In this document: in pieces, positions 16,454 to 25,687 of the stretch
Layout: every line of letters starts with the position of its first letter
Numbering within the stretch: the first letter of the stretch is position 1
Assembly (NCBI GenBank): GCA_015066565.1
Contig: SVOB01000001.1
Location: 1,334,531-1,398,530 of the forward strand
From: Oscillospiraceae bacterium
GTDB lineage: Bacteria > Bacillota > Clostridia > Oscillospirales > Acutalibacteraceae
DNA length: 64,000 bases
Direction of reading: 5' to 3'
Notes under the pieces: model-generated
What the model saw: the letters and a program-made list of their open reading frames with translations, nothing else
Databases searched by the model: none
Told to the model about the DNA's origin: nothing
Made by a program: the position numbers and the translations under genes

Positions 16454-17242
16454 ATGGCGAGAATATGTCCGCTGTTTTCCTCCTCGGGAGGAAATTCGTT
16501 TTACATATCTTCCTCGGGCAATTCAATTCTGGTTGACGCGGGCCTTAACGCTAAACAGCTTGAGCTGGCGCTTTCTTCAATCGGCGAGGACGTTGAAAAG
16601 TTAAGGGCGATTCTTGTTACTCACGAGCATACCGACCACGTTAAAGCCATAAGGGTTTTCGCTTCAAGACATTCGCTTCCCGTCTATGCTTCAAAGGGCA
16701 CGCTTGAAGCTATGAAAGGACTTTTTGACTGTTCAAAGCTCGACCTTCGTGAAATTGATTTTGACGGCTTCGAGGTTGCGGAGATGAAGGTTCTGCCGTT
16801 CCATACCTCCCACGACAGCAGGGAGAGTAACGGCTACCGCGTTGAAACTCCGGACGGAAGAAGCATAGCTGTCGCTACCGATATGGGCTATGTGACCGAG
16901 GACGTTAAGAAAACGGTAATCGGCTGTGACGCTGTTCTTCTTGAAAGCAACCACGATATAAGGATGCTTCAGAATTCGTCATACCCTTACCACGTTATCA
17001 GGCGTATTATGTCGGGCGTAGGGCATCTTTCTAACGAAAGTTGCGCCGAATTTGCAAAGGAATTAATCGAAAACGGAACGACAAGGCTTATTCTCGGCCA
17101 TTTAAGCAGGGAAAATAATCTTCCGTCCCTCGCTTATCAGGCAACGAAAGCGGAGCTTGACCTGATCGGCGCTGTTGAGGGCAGGGACTATATTCTGAAA
17201 GTTGCCAAGCCCATTAACGACGAAGGGGTGATAAATATATGA
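16454..17242 (+). CDS. walJ: MBL-fold metallohydrolase, WalJ/YycJ type
   Basis: A protein of 262 residues with the metallo-beta-lactamase signature THEHTDHVKAI (about 56-66) and the N-terminal FSSSGGNSFYI typical of YycJ/VicX. WalJ relatives are cytoplasmic nucleases or hydrolases linked to coordination of cell division with replication in Firmicutes. In many genomes it is in the walRK operon; here only the downstream partner rlmH is kept and no WalRK genes are present. Its stop overlaps the rlmH start (ATGATG). Assignment rests on motif, length and neighbour. Confidence 0.85.
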   Translation: MARICPLFSSSGGNSFYISSSGNSILVDAGLNAKQLELALSSIGEDVEKLRAILVTHEHTDHVKAIRVFASRHSLPVYASKGTLEAMKGLFDCSKLDLREIDFDGFEVAEMKVLPFHTSHDSRESNGYRVETPDGRSIAVATDMGYVTEDVKKTVIGCDAVLLESNHDIRMLQNSSYPYHVIRRIMSGVGHLSNESCAEFAKELIENGTTRLILGHLSRENNLPSLAYQATKAELDLIGAVEGRDYILKVAKPINDEGVINI

Positions 17243-17721
17243 TGAACGTCACCGTTATCGCTTTGGGAAAAATGAAAGAAAGCTATATGCGTGAGTTTGT
17301 CGCCGAATATGAAAAGCGACTTAAAACTATGTGCAAGCTGAATATCATTGAGCTTTCGCCCGTTTCTCTTCCCGATAACCCTTCTGAAAAACAGATTTCG
17401 CAGACTCTTGACGAGGAAGCGAAGAAAATAAGCGAAAAAATCCCCTCGGGCTCTTATGTTGTTTCTCTCTGCATTGAGGGAAAGCAGAAGTCAAGCGAAA
17501 GGCTCGCCGAAATGTTCTCGTCTCTTGCTCTTAAAGGCGTCAGCAGCGTAGTATTTATTATCGGAAGCTCGTTCGGACTGAGCGAAAAAATCAAAATGAG
17601 TTCGGATGAACGCTTTTCAATGTCCGAGATGACTTTCCCTCATCAGATGGCGAGGGTAATGCTTCTTGAACAGATTTACAGGGCGTTCTCAATTCTCAAC
17701 GGCTCAAAATACCATAAATGA
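17239..17721 (+). CDS. rlmH: 23S rRNA (pseudouridine1915-N3)-methyltransferase RlmH
   Basis: The 160-residue SPOUT-class enzyme methylates pseudouridine 1915 in helix 69 of 23S rRNA. Seen features are VTVIALGKMKESYMREFVAEY at the start, the SAM-binding trefoil-knot segment VVFIIGSSFGLSEKI and the conserved C-terminus FSMSEMTFPHQMARVMLLEQ followed by YRAFSILNGSKYHK. Length matches the family (about 159). Its ATG overlaps the walJ stop, which implies translational coupling. A terminator follows directly. Confidence 0.95.
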   Translation: MMNVTVIALGKMKESYMREFVAEYEKRLKTMCKLNIIELSPVSLPDNPSEKQISQTLDEEAKKISEKIPSGSYVVSLCIEGKQKSSERLAEMFSSLALKGVSSVVFIIGSSFGLSEKIKMSSDERFSMSEMTFPHQMARVMLLEQIYRAFSILNGSKYHK

Positions 17722-17724
17722 CTT

Positions 17725-17747
17725 ACGGATGAAGTTTTTTCATCCGT
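17725..17747 (+). terminator. walJ-rlmH terminator
   Basis: Stem ACGGATGAA/TTCATCCGT with a 5-nt loop followed by TTTTTTC, immediately after the rlmH stop. Confidence 0.9.
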
Positions 17748-17775
17748 TTTTTCTTTAAAATGTAAAGTAATTTAC

Positions 17776-17804
17776 TTGACAATTTAATGTAATAGTTATA
17801 AAAT
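17776..17804 (+). promoter_or_regulatory. Promoter of the rny operon
   Basis: Consensus TTGACA, 17 nt, TAAAAT. It gives an untranslated leader of roughly 100 nt before the TTG start of rny. Confidence 0.8.
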
Positions 17805-17910
17805 AAATAAGATATTGTGGTTTATTGTATTCAAAACGACAATATCAATGATATTTGATTACAACTTTCAGATATTGAACCTTAAAAACTTAAAAAAGGA
17901 GGAATGCAAT

Positions 17911-19473
17911 TTGCCTATCTTTGCAAAACCGTTTTCATGGATTATTATTGTCGTCGTTGCTGTTGTGTTCGGCGTAATCGGTTTTATTCTCGGCCAGATT
18001 ATTCGCAAAAGATTTGCCGAAGCCGCAATAGGCTCCGCAAAGGACGAAGCGGCGCGCATACTTAACCAGGCTATGACTGAGGCGGAAAGTCGCCGTAAAG
18101 AGATAATTCTTGAAGCCAAAGAGAAAATTCAGGCTGAAAGAACCGAAGCGGATAAAGAGCTTCGTGAAAGAAGAAACGAAGTTAAAAGCCAGGAAAGACG
18201 TATAATTCAAAAGGAAGAAAGCCTTGATAAAAAGGTCGAGGCTATGGAAAAGAAAGAGGAAAATCTCAATAAAAAGCTCCGTGAGGCTGATGAAAAGCTC
18301 GTTGAGGTCGACTCTCTGAAAAAGAGCCAGTTTGAAATGCTCGAAAAAATTTCGGGGTATACGAAAGAACAGGCTAAGGCATATTTGCTTGAAAATCTTG
18401 AAGAAGAGCTTGTTCACGACAAGGCTGTCAAGATTTATGACTATGAACAGAAAACAAAGGATGAGGCTGAGTCCCTTGCCCGTGAGATTATCGCTACCGC
18501 TATTCAGCGTTGCGCCGCCGACCACGCCGCCGAGGCTACGGTTTCGGTAGTAGCGCTTCCGAGCGACGATATGAAGGGCAGAATTATCGGCCGTGAGGGA
18601 AGAAATATCCGTACCCTCGAAACCATTACGGGCGTCGACCTTATTATCGACGACACGCCCGAAACAATTACCGTTTCGTGCTTCGACCCCGTAAGACGTG
18701 AAATCGCACGCCTTGCTCTTGAAAAGCTTGTTCAGGACGGACGTATTCATCCGACAAGGATTGAAGAAACCTACGAAAAGGCTAAGCGCGAGGTTGAAGC
18801 GACAATAAAGCAGACGGGTGAAAGAGCTGTTATCGACGCCGGCGTCAACAACATTCATCCCGAGCTTGTTAAGCTTTTAGGTAAGCTTAAATACCGTACA
18901 AGCTACGGTCAGAACGTACTTAACCATTCGCTCGAGGTTTCTTATCTCGCAGGGCTTATGGCTGCCGAACTCGGCGCTGACGTTAAGGCTGCGAAAAGGG
19001 CGGGACTTCTTCACGACATAGGTAAGGCTCTTGACCACGAGATGGAAGGTTCTCACGTTGAGCTCGGCGTTGAGTACGCAAAGAAATACAGGGAAAACGA
19101 GAACATAGTTCACGCAATTGCGGCGCACCACGGCGATATTGAGGCTAAAACAATCGTTGCCTGCCTTGTTCAGGCGGCGGACGCAATTTCAGCCGCAAGA
19201 CCCGGCGCAAGACGTGAAAACGTTCAGAATTATATTAAGCGTCTTGAAAAACTTGAGGAAATCGCAACCTCGTTCGAGGGCGTTGAAAAGTCCTTCGCCA
19301 TTCAGGCGGGACGTGAAGTCAGAATTATGGTTAAGCCCGACGTTGTTTCGGATGACCAGATGATTCTCGTAGCCCGTGATATTGTTAAGAAGATTGAGGA
19401 TGAGCTTGAATATCCCGGTCAGATTAAGGTCAATATCATAAGGGAAAACCGCGCGGTTGACTACGCAAAATAA
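17911..19473 (+). CDS. rny: Ribonuclease Y
   Basis: RNase Y is the membrane-anchored endoribonuclease that starts mRNA decay in Firmicutes. From the TTG at 17911 the protein has 520 residues, the usual length: one membrane helix (about 7-29), a long charged coiled coil (30-200), a KH domain with [15 protein letters not shown], and an HD domain with [12 protein letters not shown]. The TTG is chosen because AGGAGG ends 8 nt upstream and the first residues [10 protein letters not shown] lead straight into the anchor. An ATG 32 codons earlier would add an unlikely tail. A hairpin separates it from ymdB. Confidence 0.95.
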   Translation: MPIFAKPFSWIIIVVVAVVFGVIGFILGQIIRKRFAEAAIGSAKDEAARILNQAMTEAESRRKEIILEAKEKIQAERTEADKELRERRNEVKSQERRIIQKEESLDKKVEAMEKKEENLNKKLREADEKLVEVDSLKKSQFEMLEKISGYTKEQAKAYLLENLEEELVHDKAVKIYDYEQKTKDEAESLAREIIATAIQRCAADHAAEATVSVVALPSDDMKGRIIGREGRNIRTLETITGVDLIIDDTPETITVSCFDPVRREIARLALEKLVQDGRIHPTRIEETYEKAKREVEATIKQTGERAVIDAGVNNIHPELVKLLGKLKYRTSYGQNVLNHSLEVSYLAGLMAAELGADVKAAKRAGLLHDIGKALDHEMEGSHVELGVEYAKKYRENENIVHAIAAHHGDIEAKTIVACLVQAADAISAARPGARRENVQNYIKRLEKLEEIATSFEGVEKSFAIQAGREVRIMVKPDVVSDDQMILVARDIVKKIEDELEYPGQIKVNIIRENRAVDYAK

Positions 19474-19483
19474 TTTTGTTTTT

Positions 19484-19515
19484 AAGCAGAGGTTAGTTTA
19501 CGCTTTCCTCTGCTT
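19484..19515 (+). terminator. Hairpin between rny and ymdB (partial terminator)
   Basis: Stem AAGCAGAGG/CCTCTGCTT with a 14-nt loop. The following TAAAAATT is a poor T tract, so read-through into ymdB is expected. Confidence 0.5.
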
Positions 19516-19558
19516 TAAAAATTAGAGGGTAATGCCTCGTAGAACGGAAAAAAGAAAA

Positions 19559-20350
19559 ATGAATTCAACTGTCAGAATTCTTTGCGTCGGTGACGTTGTC
19601 GGCAGCGTCGGAACCGATTATTTAATGAAAAAGCTGCCGATAATTAAAAGGGAAAAGAATATTGACGTCTGTATCGTCAACGGGGAAAATTCGGCAAAGG
19701 GCAACGGCATTACGCCGTTTTCCGCACGTGAGATTTTTTCGGCGGGAGCCGATTTTATAACTACGGGGAACCACGCTTTCAAACGACAGGAGATGTATTC
19801 GTTTTATGACGAAACGCTTTCGGTTATCCGCCCCGCAAATTATAAGGACACGGTTTACGGAAGAGGCTATGGAATAATCGACAAGGGAAACGTCAGAATA
19901 GGCGTTATAAATATTCTCGGCACGGTTTATCTTGAGCCGCTTGAAAACCCGTTTGACTGTGCCGACAGGGTGATTGACGAACTGAAAAAAGAGGTCGATA
20001 TTATCCTCGTCGATTTTCACGCCGAAGCCACAAGCGAAAAAAGGGCGTTCGGCTTTTACCTTGACGGAAGAGTTTCGGCTGTGTTCGGAACTCATACCCA
20101 CGTTCAGACAGCCGACGGGCAGATTCTTGAAAACGGAACGGGCTATATAACCGACCTGGGTATGTGCGGGCCAAAGAGATCCGTGCTCGGAATTACGCCC
20201 GAAATAATAATTGAAAAATTCAGAACCGGCTTGCCCAGACGTTTTGAAAACCCCGAAACCGACTGTGAAATTTCAGGCTGTATTTTCACCGTCGATAAAA
20301 AAAGCACAAAAACAGTTGAGGTTGAAAGACTTTATTATGACGAAAAATAA
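19559..20350 (+). CDS. ymdB: YmdB-type metallophosphoesterase (2',3'-cyclic nucleotide phosphodiesterase)
   Basis: The 263 residues match the YmdB/TIGR00282 family: GDVVGSVGTDYLM holds the first metal-binding aspartate, VNGENSAKGNGIT and TTGNHAFKRQEM follow, then DFHAEATSEKRAFG and FGTHTHVQTAD with the remaining histidines. In Bacillus YmdB hydrolyses cyclic nucleotides and affects motility/biofilm choice, partly with RNase Y. Its position right after rny is the common Firmicute arrangement. The start at 19559 (MNSTVRILCVGD) gives the family N-terminus; an ATG nine codons upstream has its ribosome site too close. Start choice is the weak point. Confidence 0.88.
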   Translation: MNSTVRILCVGDVVGSVGTDYLMKKLPIIKREKNIDVCIVNGENSAKGNGITPFSAREIFSAGADFITTGNHAFKRQEMYSFYDETLSVIRPANYKDTVYGRGYGIIDKGNVRIGVINILGTVYLEPLENPFDCADRVIDELKKEVDIILVDFHAEATSEKRAFGFYLDGRVSAVFGTHTHVQTADGQILENGTGYITDLGMCGPKRSVLGITPEIIIEKFRTGLPRRFENPETDCEISGCIFTVDKKSTKTVEVERLYYDEK

Positions 20351-21827
20351 GGTTGTTGCGTTATTGCTCATATTATCTTTGTTACTTCTCGCTTCCTGCT
20401 CAAAAAAGCCGGAGGCTCCTACCACTGCGCCCTCGGGCGTCGGCGTTCAGGAGGACGATAAGGAGCAGAATGTTCTCAAGCTTCCCTATTCCGCAAATGA
20501 CAGCCTTAACCCGTTCTTCGCCGAAAGCGAGGTAAACAGCCAGCTTGACGCGGTTCTTTTTCAACCTTTATACAAAATTGATTCAAATTATAACGAGATT
20601 CCCGTTCTCGCTTCAGAGGGCAAGGTTAAGGGAAACACAATTACCGTAACGCTTAACGAGGCTTATTTTTCCGACAACAGCCGCGTCACAGCCGAGGACG
20701 TTGTCTATTCGTTCACAAAGGCGAGCGAGTCAAAGGCCTATGCGTCCTTGCTCTCGCCTATAAAATCGGCGCTTATTCACGACGAAACGACAGCCGTTTT
20801 TGAGCTTGTGAGCAATAACGGGTACGCCCTGTCGTTGCTGACGTTCCCGATTGTGAAAAACGTTACGGCTGAAGATAGGGATTCCGTTCCCGTAGGAAGC
20901 GGAGCCTTCGTGGTTTCCGACGAAAAAACTCTCGTTAAAAGCGAGGTCAACAAGAACGCAAAAATCAATAAAATCGAGCTTGTTGACGTTTCAAAGGCTA
21001 TAAACGAAGCCTATGTTTTACAGACGGGCGATATAAGCTTCTGCTTTGACTCTCTTCAGGGCGGCTCGTACACGAAAATCAACGCCGTAACAAGAAGCGT
21101 TCTTATGAATAATCTTGTCTATCTCGGCTTTAACTGTGAAAATAAGGCGTTCGCCGACCCGAATATCAGGGCGGCTGTCGCCTCGGCAACCGATATTGAA
21201 AAAATCGCCCAGAACGCATACAGGGGAAATGCGGTGGCAACAAGGCTACCGTTTAACCCAAACTGGAGTAAATCGAAGGATATAAGCGCTTCTCTCAACG
21301 CCGCTTCGGCTCTTTCATATCTTGAAAAATCGGGCTATAACAAGCTCGGCTTTGAGGGCATTCGCTCTAACGGCGAAACGCTTCTCAATTTTGATATTCT
21401 TGTCAATAAGGATAATTCCTTCAGACTTGACGCGGCGAAGCTGATTGCCTCTTCGCTTAACGAGCTCGGAATGAGAGTAAACGTCAAGGCGGTTGATTTT
21501 GAAGATTACGCCAAGGCGATTTCAGAGGGCGATTTCGATATGTATATCGGTGAAATCAAGCTCGGAGCCGATATGAATTTAAACACGTTTTTCTTTGAAG
21601 GCGGGCTTTGTTCAAAGGGTATTGACCCGAAAGGCGAAAGCGCTATCGCTTATACGGACGTCTTGAGCGGTAATATGACCGTTGAAGCGTTCAGCACGGT
21701 GTTTATGCGTGATATTCCGTTTGCGCCGCTGTGCTTCAGGACGGGCGTTGCCGCTTCTCTTCGGGGCGTTAATCTCAATATTCAGACGGATAAATGGTAT
21801 TCCGACATTGAACAGTGGAGTTATTGA
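20337..21827 (+). CDS. Family 5 extracellular solute-binding lipoprotein
   Basis: A protein of 496 residues starting MTKNKVVALLLILSLLLLAS then C, a lipoprotein signal with lipobox LLAS-C. The body (KLPYSANDSLNPFF, YSFTKASES, FNCENKAFADPNIRAAVA) matches SBP_bac_5, the peptide/nickel-type binding proteins of ABC importers. It overlaps the end of ymdB by 14 bp and is followed 5 bp later by recG. No permease or ATPase gene is near, so it is an orphan that must share a transporter or act as a sensor. Ligand unknown. Confidence 0.82.
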   Translation: MTKNKVVALLLILSLLLLASCSKKPEAPTTAPSGVGVQEDDKEQNVLKLPYSANDSLNPFFAESEVNSQLDAVLFQPLYKIDSNYNEIPVLASEGKVKGNTITVTLNEAYFSDNSRVTAEDVVYSFTKASESKAYASLLSPIKSALIHDETTAVFELVSNNGYALSLLTFPIVKNVTAEDRDSVPVGSGAFVVSDEKTLVKSEVNKNAKINKIELVDVSKAINEAYVLQTGDISFCFDSLQGGSYTKINAVTRSVLMNNLVYLGFNCENKAFADPNIRAAVASATDIEKIAQNAYRGNAVATRLPFNPNWSKSKDISASLNAASALSYLEKSGYNKLGFEGIRSNGETLLNFDILVNKDNSFRLDAAKLIASSLNELGMRVNVKAVDFEDYAKAISEGDFDMYIGEIKLGADMNLNTFFFEGGLCSKGIDPKGESAIAYTDVLSGNMTVEAFSTVFMRDIPFAPLCFRTGVAASLRGVNLNIQTDKWYSDIEQWSY

Positions 21828-21832
21828 CAAAA

Positions 21833-23863
21833 ATGGATATTAACACGGATATTAAATATTTAAAGGGTGTTGGCAGTGCAAGAGCCGCCGAGTTTAACAA
21901 GCTCGGCGTTGATACTGTTGACGCTCTTTTGCATTTTTATCCGAGAAATTATGAGGATTGGAGTAAAATCGTTTCAATAAAGGACGCTCCGATTGACGAA
22001 AACTGCTGCATAAGGGCTATCGTTTCCCACGTCCCGACAAAGCACCTTATAAAAGGCGGAAGAACGCTCTATAAGGTTTCGGTAACCGACGGAAAGGGAA
22101 TGTTAAACCTGACCTTTTTCAATAACAAATATATTCCTCAGATGTTAAAGGAAAACGAGGAATATCTATTCTACGGAAAAGTTCTTTATTCGCGTATCGG
22201 CGTTAAGGAAATGCTTTCGCCTATGTTTATAAAGGCTGAACAGAACGAAAAAATCCGACCGATTTATCACGCAACGGCGAAGCTTTCGTCAAGGACGATT
22301 GAAAAATGCGTAACCGAGGCGTTAAAGCATACCGACGAAATAGTTAAAGACCCGTTGCCGGAGGAAATGAGAAAAAAATACAGGCTTTGCACTTTAAAAG
22401 AGGCTCTTTTCTCAGTTCATTTTCCCGTTGACAACGCCGACCTTGAAAAAGGCAGGCGCAGGCTGATTTTTGACGAGCTTTTCTATCTTCAGATGGGGCT
22501 TATCAGACTTAAGGATAAAAACAGGGAAACAGAGAACAGGCATATTTTGCAAAGAGATTATTCCGGGGAGTTTATCAGGACTCTTCCCTTTGAACTGACG
22601 AACGCTCAGAAGCGAAGCATTGCCGAGGCTATTGGCGATATGTCGGGCGAAAAAATGATGAACCGCCTTTTACAGGGCGACGTAGGCTCGGGTAAAACCG
22701 CTGTTGCGGCGGCGCTAATTTACGCGGTTGCAAAAAATAAAATGCAATCGGCTCTTATGGCTCCTACAGAGGTGCTTGCCGAACAGCATTTGAGAACATT
22801 TGAAAAAATGTTTAAAAATACCGATATTAAGGTAGAGCTTCTCACGGGAAGCACCAAGGCAAAGGAAAAACGCGAGATTAAGCAAAGGCTGAAAAGCGGC
22901 GAAACCGACCTCGTTATCGGAACGCACGCCATTATTCAGCAGGATGTTGAATTTAATAATATCGGCTTTGTCGTTACGGACGAACAGCACCGCTTCGGCG
23001 TAAATCAGCGAACCGTTCTTCGCGATAAGGGCGAAAGCCCCCACGTTCTTGTAATGTCGGCGACGCCGATACCCAGAACGCTTGCGCTTATTATTTACGG
23101 CGACCTTGACGTTTCGGTGCTTGACGAAATGCCGCTGAACAGAAAAAAGACCGAGACTTATTTCGTCACGGGCGAATATCACGAAAGAATTTATAATTTT
23201 ATTAAAAAGCACCTCGACAGCGGCTTGCAAGCGTTCATAGTCTGTCCGCTTGTTAACGAGGGCGAAAGCGACCTTATTCCCGCAAAGGAATATTACGAAA
23301 AGCTCTCAACAACTGTTTTCAGGGGCTATCGGCTCGGACTTCTTCACGGACAGATGAAGGGGAGCGAAAAGGAAAAAATTATGCGTTCCTTCGCCGAAAA
23401 TGAAATTCAGCTTCTTGTTTCGACGGTTGTTATCGAGGTCGGAATTGACGTTCCCAACGCGGCGCTTATCGTTATTGAAAACGCTGAACGCTTCGGGCTT
23501 TCCCAGCTTCATCAGTTAAGGGGACGCGTCGGCAGGGGAAGCGAAAAATCGACCTGTATTCTCGTTTCCGATTCGCAGAGCGAAAACGCGAAACAGCGTT
23601 TTGATATTATGTGCAAAACCACGGACGGCTTTAAGATTGCCGATGAGGACCTTAAAATGAGAGGACCCGGCGATTTCTTCGGCTCAAAGCAGCACGGTCT
23701 GCCGTCGTTAAAAATCGCCTCGCTTCTGACGGATAACGAGCTTTTAATGCTTTCAAGAACCGCCGCCGCCGAGCTTCTTGAGGACGATTTTGATATGAAA
23801 AAGAAAGAGCATATTCAGATTCGTCATCAGGTTAACAGGCTCTTTTCACAACCGAGTATTTAG
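21833..23863 (+). CDS. recG: ATP-dependent DNA helicase RecG
   Basis: RecG remodels stalled replication forks and branched DNA. The 676-residue protein has the N-terminal wedge/OB domain (LKGVGSARAAEFNKLGV onwards), Walker A LLQGDVGSGKTAVAAA, the DEQH box TDEQHRFGVNQR, motif III MSATPIPRTLAL and the C-terminal motif VI region QLHQLRGRVGRG. Length and order are standard. The ATG at 21833 is chosen; an in-frame GTG six codons earlier would overlap the preceding gene. It is the last gene of the rny-ymdB-lipoprotein-recG run. Confidence 0.95.
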   Translation: MDINTDIKYLKGVGSARAAEFNKLGVDTVDALLHFYPRNYEDWSKIVSIKDAPIDENCCIRAIVSHVPTKHLIKGGRTLYKVSVTDGKGMLNLTFFNNKYIPQMLKENEEYLFYGKVLYSRIGVKEMLSPMFIKAEQNEKIRPIYHATAKLSSRTIEKCVTEALKHTDEIVKDPLPEEMRKKYRLCTLKEALFSVHFPVDNADLEKGRRRLIFDELFYLQMGLIRLKDKNRETENRHILQRDYSGEFIRTLPFELTNAQKRSIAEAIGDMSGEKMMNRLLQGDVGSGKTAVAAALIYAVAKNKMQSALMAPTEVLAEQHLRTFEKMFKNTDIKVELLTGSTKAKEKREIKQRLKSGETDLVIGTHAIIQQDVEFNNIGFVVTDEQHRFGVNQRTVLRDKGESPHVLVMSATPIPRTLALIIYGDLDVSVLDEMPLNRKKTETYFVTGEYHERIYNFIKKHLDSGLQAFIVCPLVNEGESDLIPAKEYYEKLSTTVFRGYRLGLLHGQMKGSEKEKIMRSFAENEIQLLVSTVVIEVGIDVPNAALIVIENAERFGLSQLHQLRGRVGRGSEKSTCILVSDSQSENAKQRFDIMCKTTDGFKIADEDLKMRGPGDFFGSKQHGLPSLKIASLLTDNELLMLSRTAAAELLEDDFDMKKKEHIQIRHQVNRLFSQPSI

Positions 23864-23868
23864 CAAAC

Positions 23869-23897
23869 TTGAAAAAAGAACGGTTTTGTGATAAAAT
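23869..23897 (+). promoter_or_regulatory. Promoter of the M23 peptidase gene
   Basis: TTGAAA, 17 nt, TAAAAT, directly after recG and 47 bp before the next ATG. Confidence 0.7.
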
Positions 23898-23943
23898 AAA
23901 AAAGTTCTGTGCGAACACAAAAACGTATAAGTAGGAGGATATT

Positions 23944-25662
23944 ATGTCCGAATCATTATACAACTACATATACTTTTTAGGTATCCAGTTCGTAAGGTAT
24001 TCAAAAAGAATTCTCAAGCGGGCGGGTCGCCTTGCCGTAAAGCCGTTTCTCGCTATAGGCGCGGCGTTTGTAATTGCGTTCAAGGCTGTTGACAGCTTTC
24101 TTTTAAAGACCTTCCATTCGGTTTTCAGCGAAACAAAGGATTTTATGGCTGAAATCGCAAACACGGCGGGAACTCTTCGCAAGATAAAAAAAGAGGAGAA
24201 GGAGAATTATAAGCAACAGCTCAGGTTTTATGTTGCCAAGGCTTTTAAAAAGCATAAGAGCGTGTTTGAGTATGCCTTAAACACGGTTCTTCCCATCCTC
24301 GCTTTTGTTTTACTGCTTGCGACAATCCGTTCCTTTGCAAACAGGACCTTTGCGCTTGAGGTGGATTTTAACGGACAGACTGTCGGTCATGTAGCCAATG
24401 AAGAGGTTTATCTCTCGGCTCAGAACGAGGCGGCGGAAAGGCTCGATATTGACGAGTTTACCCAGACCGAAACCCTTTCGCAGGCAAGCTACACCGTTAA
24501 GCCCGTTGCGCTTAATTCTCTCAACGACGCTTCAACAATCTGCGACAGGCTTATGGAAAGCTCCGACAGCAATATTACAAATGCGTGCGGAATTTATATT
24601 GATAACGAATTTCTTTGCGCAGTAAAAAACGAAACTGACGCCGTAAGCGTTTTCGATAAGCTTCTTGAGCCGTATCAGACGGATGAGAAGAACACGACGG
24701 TAGGCTTCGTTGAGGACGTTGAGTATGTTCAGGGACTTTATCCCGACACGGAGAGCATTATCTGGAACGCCGACGTGTTACAAAACAGGCTTAACACCAC
24801 TAAGGTAGAGGCGGAATATTATACCGTAAAGGCGGGCGACACAACGTCCGGCATTGCGGATATGTTCTCAATAAAGACGAGCGAACTTTACGAGCTTAAC
24901 CCGGGACTCGGCGAAAACGAGGATATTTACGAGGGGCAGAAGCTTCTTGTGTCCAATCAGGTAAACTATCTTCGGGTAAAGGTCACTAAAACCGAAAAGC
25001 GCACAGTCTCTATTCCGTATAATACGGTTGAGGTTAAGAACTCTTCGCTTTACGTCGGCACCTCGAGAACAATTACCGAGGGCGTCGAGGGCGAGCAGGT
25101 TGTAACCGAGCTTATCACCTATGTTGACGGAGTCAGAACCTCCGTTAAAGAGGTTTCACGCGTTACAACCAAGGAAAAGGTTGACAAAAAGGTTGAGGTC
25201 GGAACAAAGGCGAGATACAGCTACGGCTACGGTTACGGCAGCTACAGCACCTCGTCGGATATAGGCTCAACTGCGAGATACGGGCGCTTTATATGGCCGT
25301 GCGTAGGCGCAAGTATTATTTCTTCGCCTTACGGCTGGAGGTCAAGAGGCTTCCATACGGGAGTTGACCTTTGCCGACCCGGCGGAACATACGGAGCGAC
25401 GATTGTTGCGGCTGACTCGGGTACGGTTACCTCGTCGGGCTGGAACGGAAGCTACGGCTATTGCGTTACAATTGACCACGGCGGCGGAGTTTCAACTCTT
25501 TACGCTCACTGCTCTCAGCTGAGGGTAGCGTCGGGTCAGTATGTTTCGGCAGGTCAGGTTATTGCGCTTGCAGGCTCGACCGGCAACTCGACGGGCGCGC
25601 ACTGTCACTTTGAGGTAAGAATTAACGGCTCGGCTGTCAATCCGATGCCTTATATTTCATAG
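23944..25662 (+). CDS. Membrane-anchored M23 peptidase with LysM and G5 domains
   Basis: A cell-wall endopeptidase of 572 residues. About 115 basic residues precede one membrane helix (around 117-137), so the N-terminus is predicted to be inside and the rest outside. Outside are a LysM domain (YYTVKAGDTTSGIADMFSI, about 297-340), a G5 domain (ending VTTKEKVDKKVEVGTKARYS, about 345-420) and an M23 domain with HTGVDLCRPGG, YAHCSQL and the metal/catalytic pair in GAHCHFEVRING. All M23 ligand residues are present, so it should be active. Proteins of this layout remodel peptidoglycan in growth or sporulation; which applies is not visible. A TAGGAGG site precedes the ATG. Confidence 0.92.
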   Translation: MSESLYNYIYFLGIQFVRYSKRILKRAGRLAVKPFLAIGAAFVIAFKAVDSFLLKTFHSVFSETKDFMAEIANTAGTLRKIKKEEKENYKQQLRFYVAKAFKKHKSVFEYALNTVLPILAFVLLLATIRSFANRTFALEVDFNGQTVGHVANEEVYLSAQNEAAERLDIDEFTQTETLSQASYTVKPVALNSLNDASTICDRLMESSDSNITNACGIYIDNEFLCAVKNETDAVSVFDKLLEPYQTDEKNTTVGFVEDVEYVQGLYPDTESIIWNADVLQNRLNTTKVEAEYYTVKAGDTTSGIADMFSIKTSELYELNPGLGENEDIYEGQKLLVSNQVNYLRVKVTKTEKRTVSIPYNTVEVKNSSLYVGTSRTITEGVEGEQVVTELITYVDGVRTSVKEVSRVTTKEKVDKKVEVGTKARYSYGYGYGSYSTSSDIGSTARYGRFIWPCVGASIISSPYGWRSRGFHTGVDLCRPGGTYGATIVAADSGTVTSSGWNGSYGYCVTIDHGGGVSTLYAHCSQLRVASGQYVSAGQVIALAGSTGNSTGAHCHFEVRINGSAVNPMPYIS

Positions 25663-25687
25663 TTCAGGTTTTAGGAGAAAGAGAAAA

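Noticed and set aside
17935..18858. Open frame of 307 codons antisense to rny
   Set aside because: Lies wholly opposite RNase Y, has no ribosome site, and its composition is that of the complementary strand of a charged coiled-coil gene.
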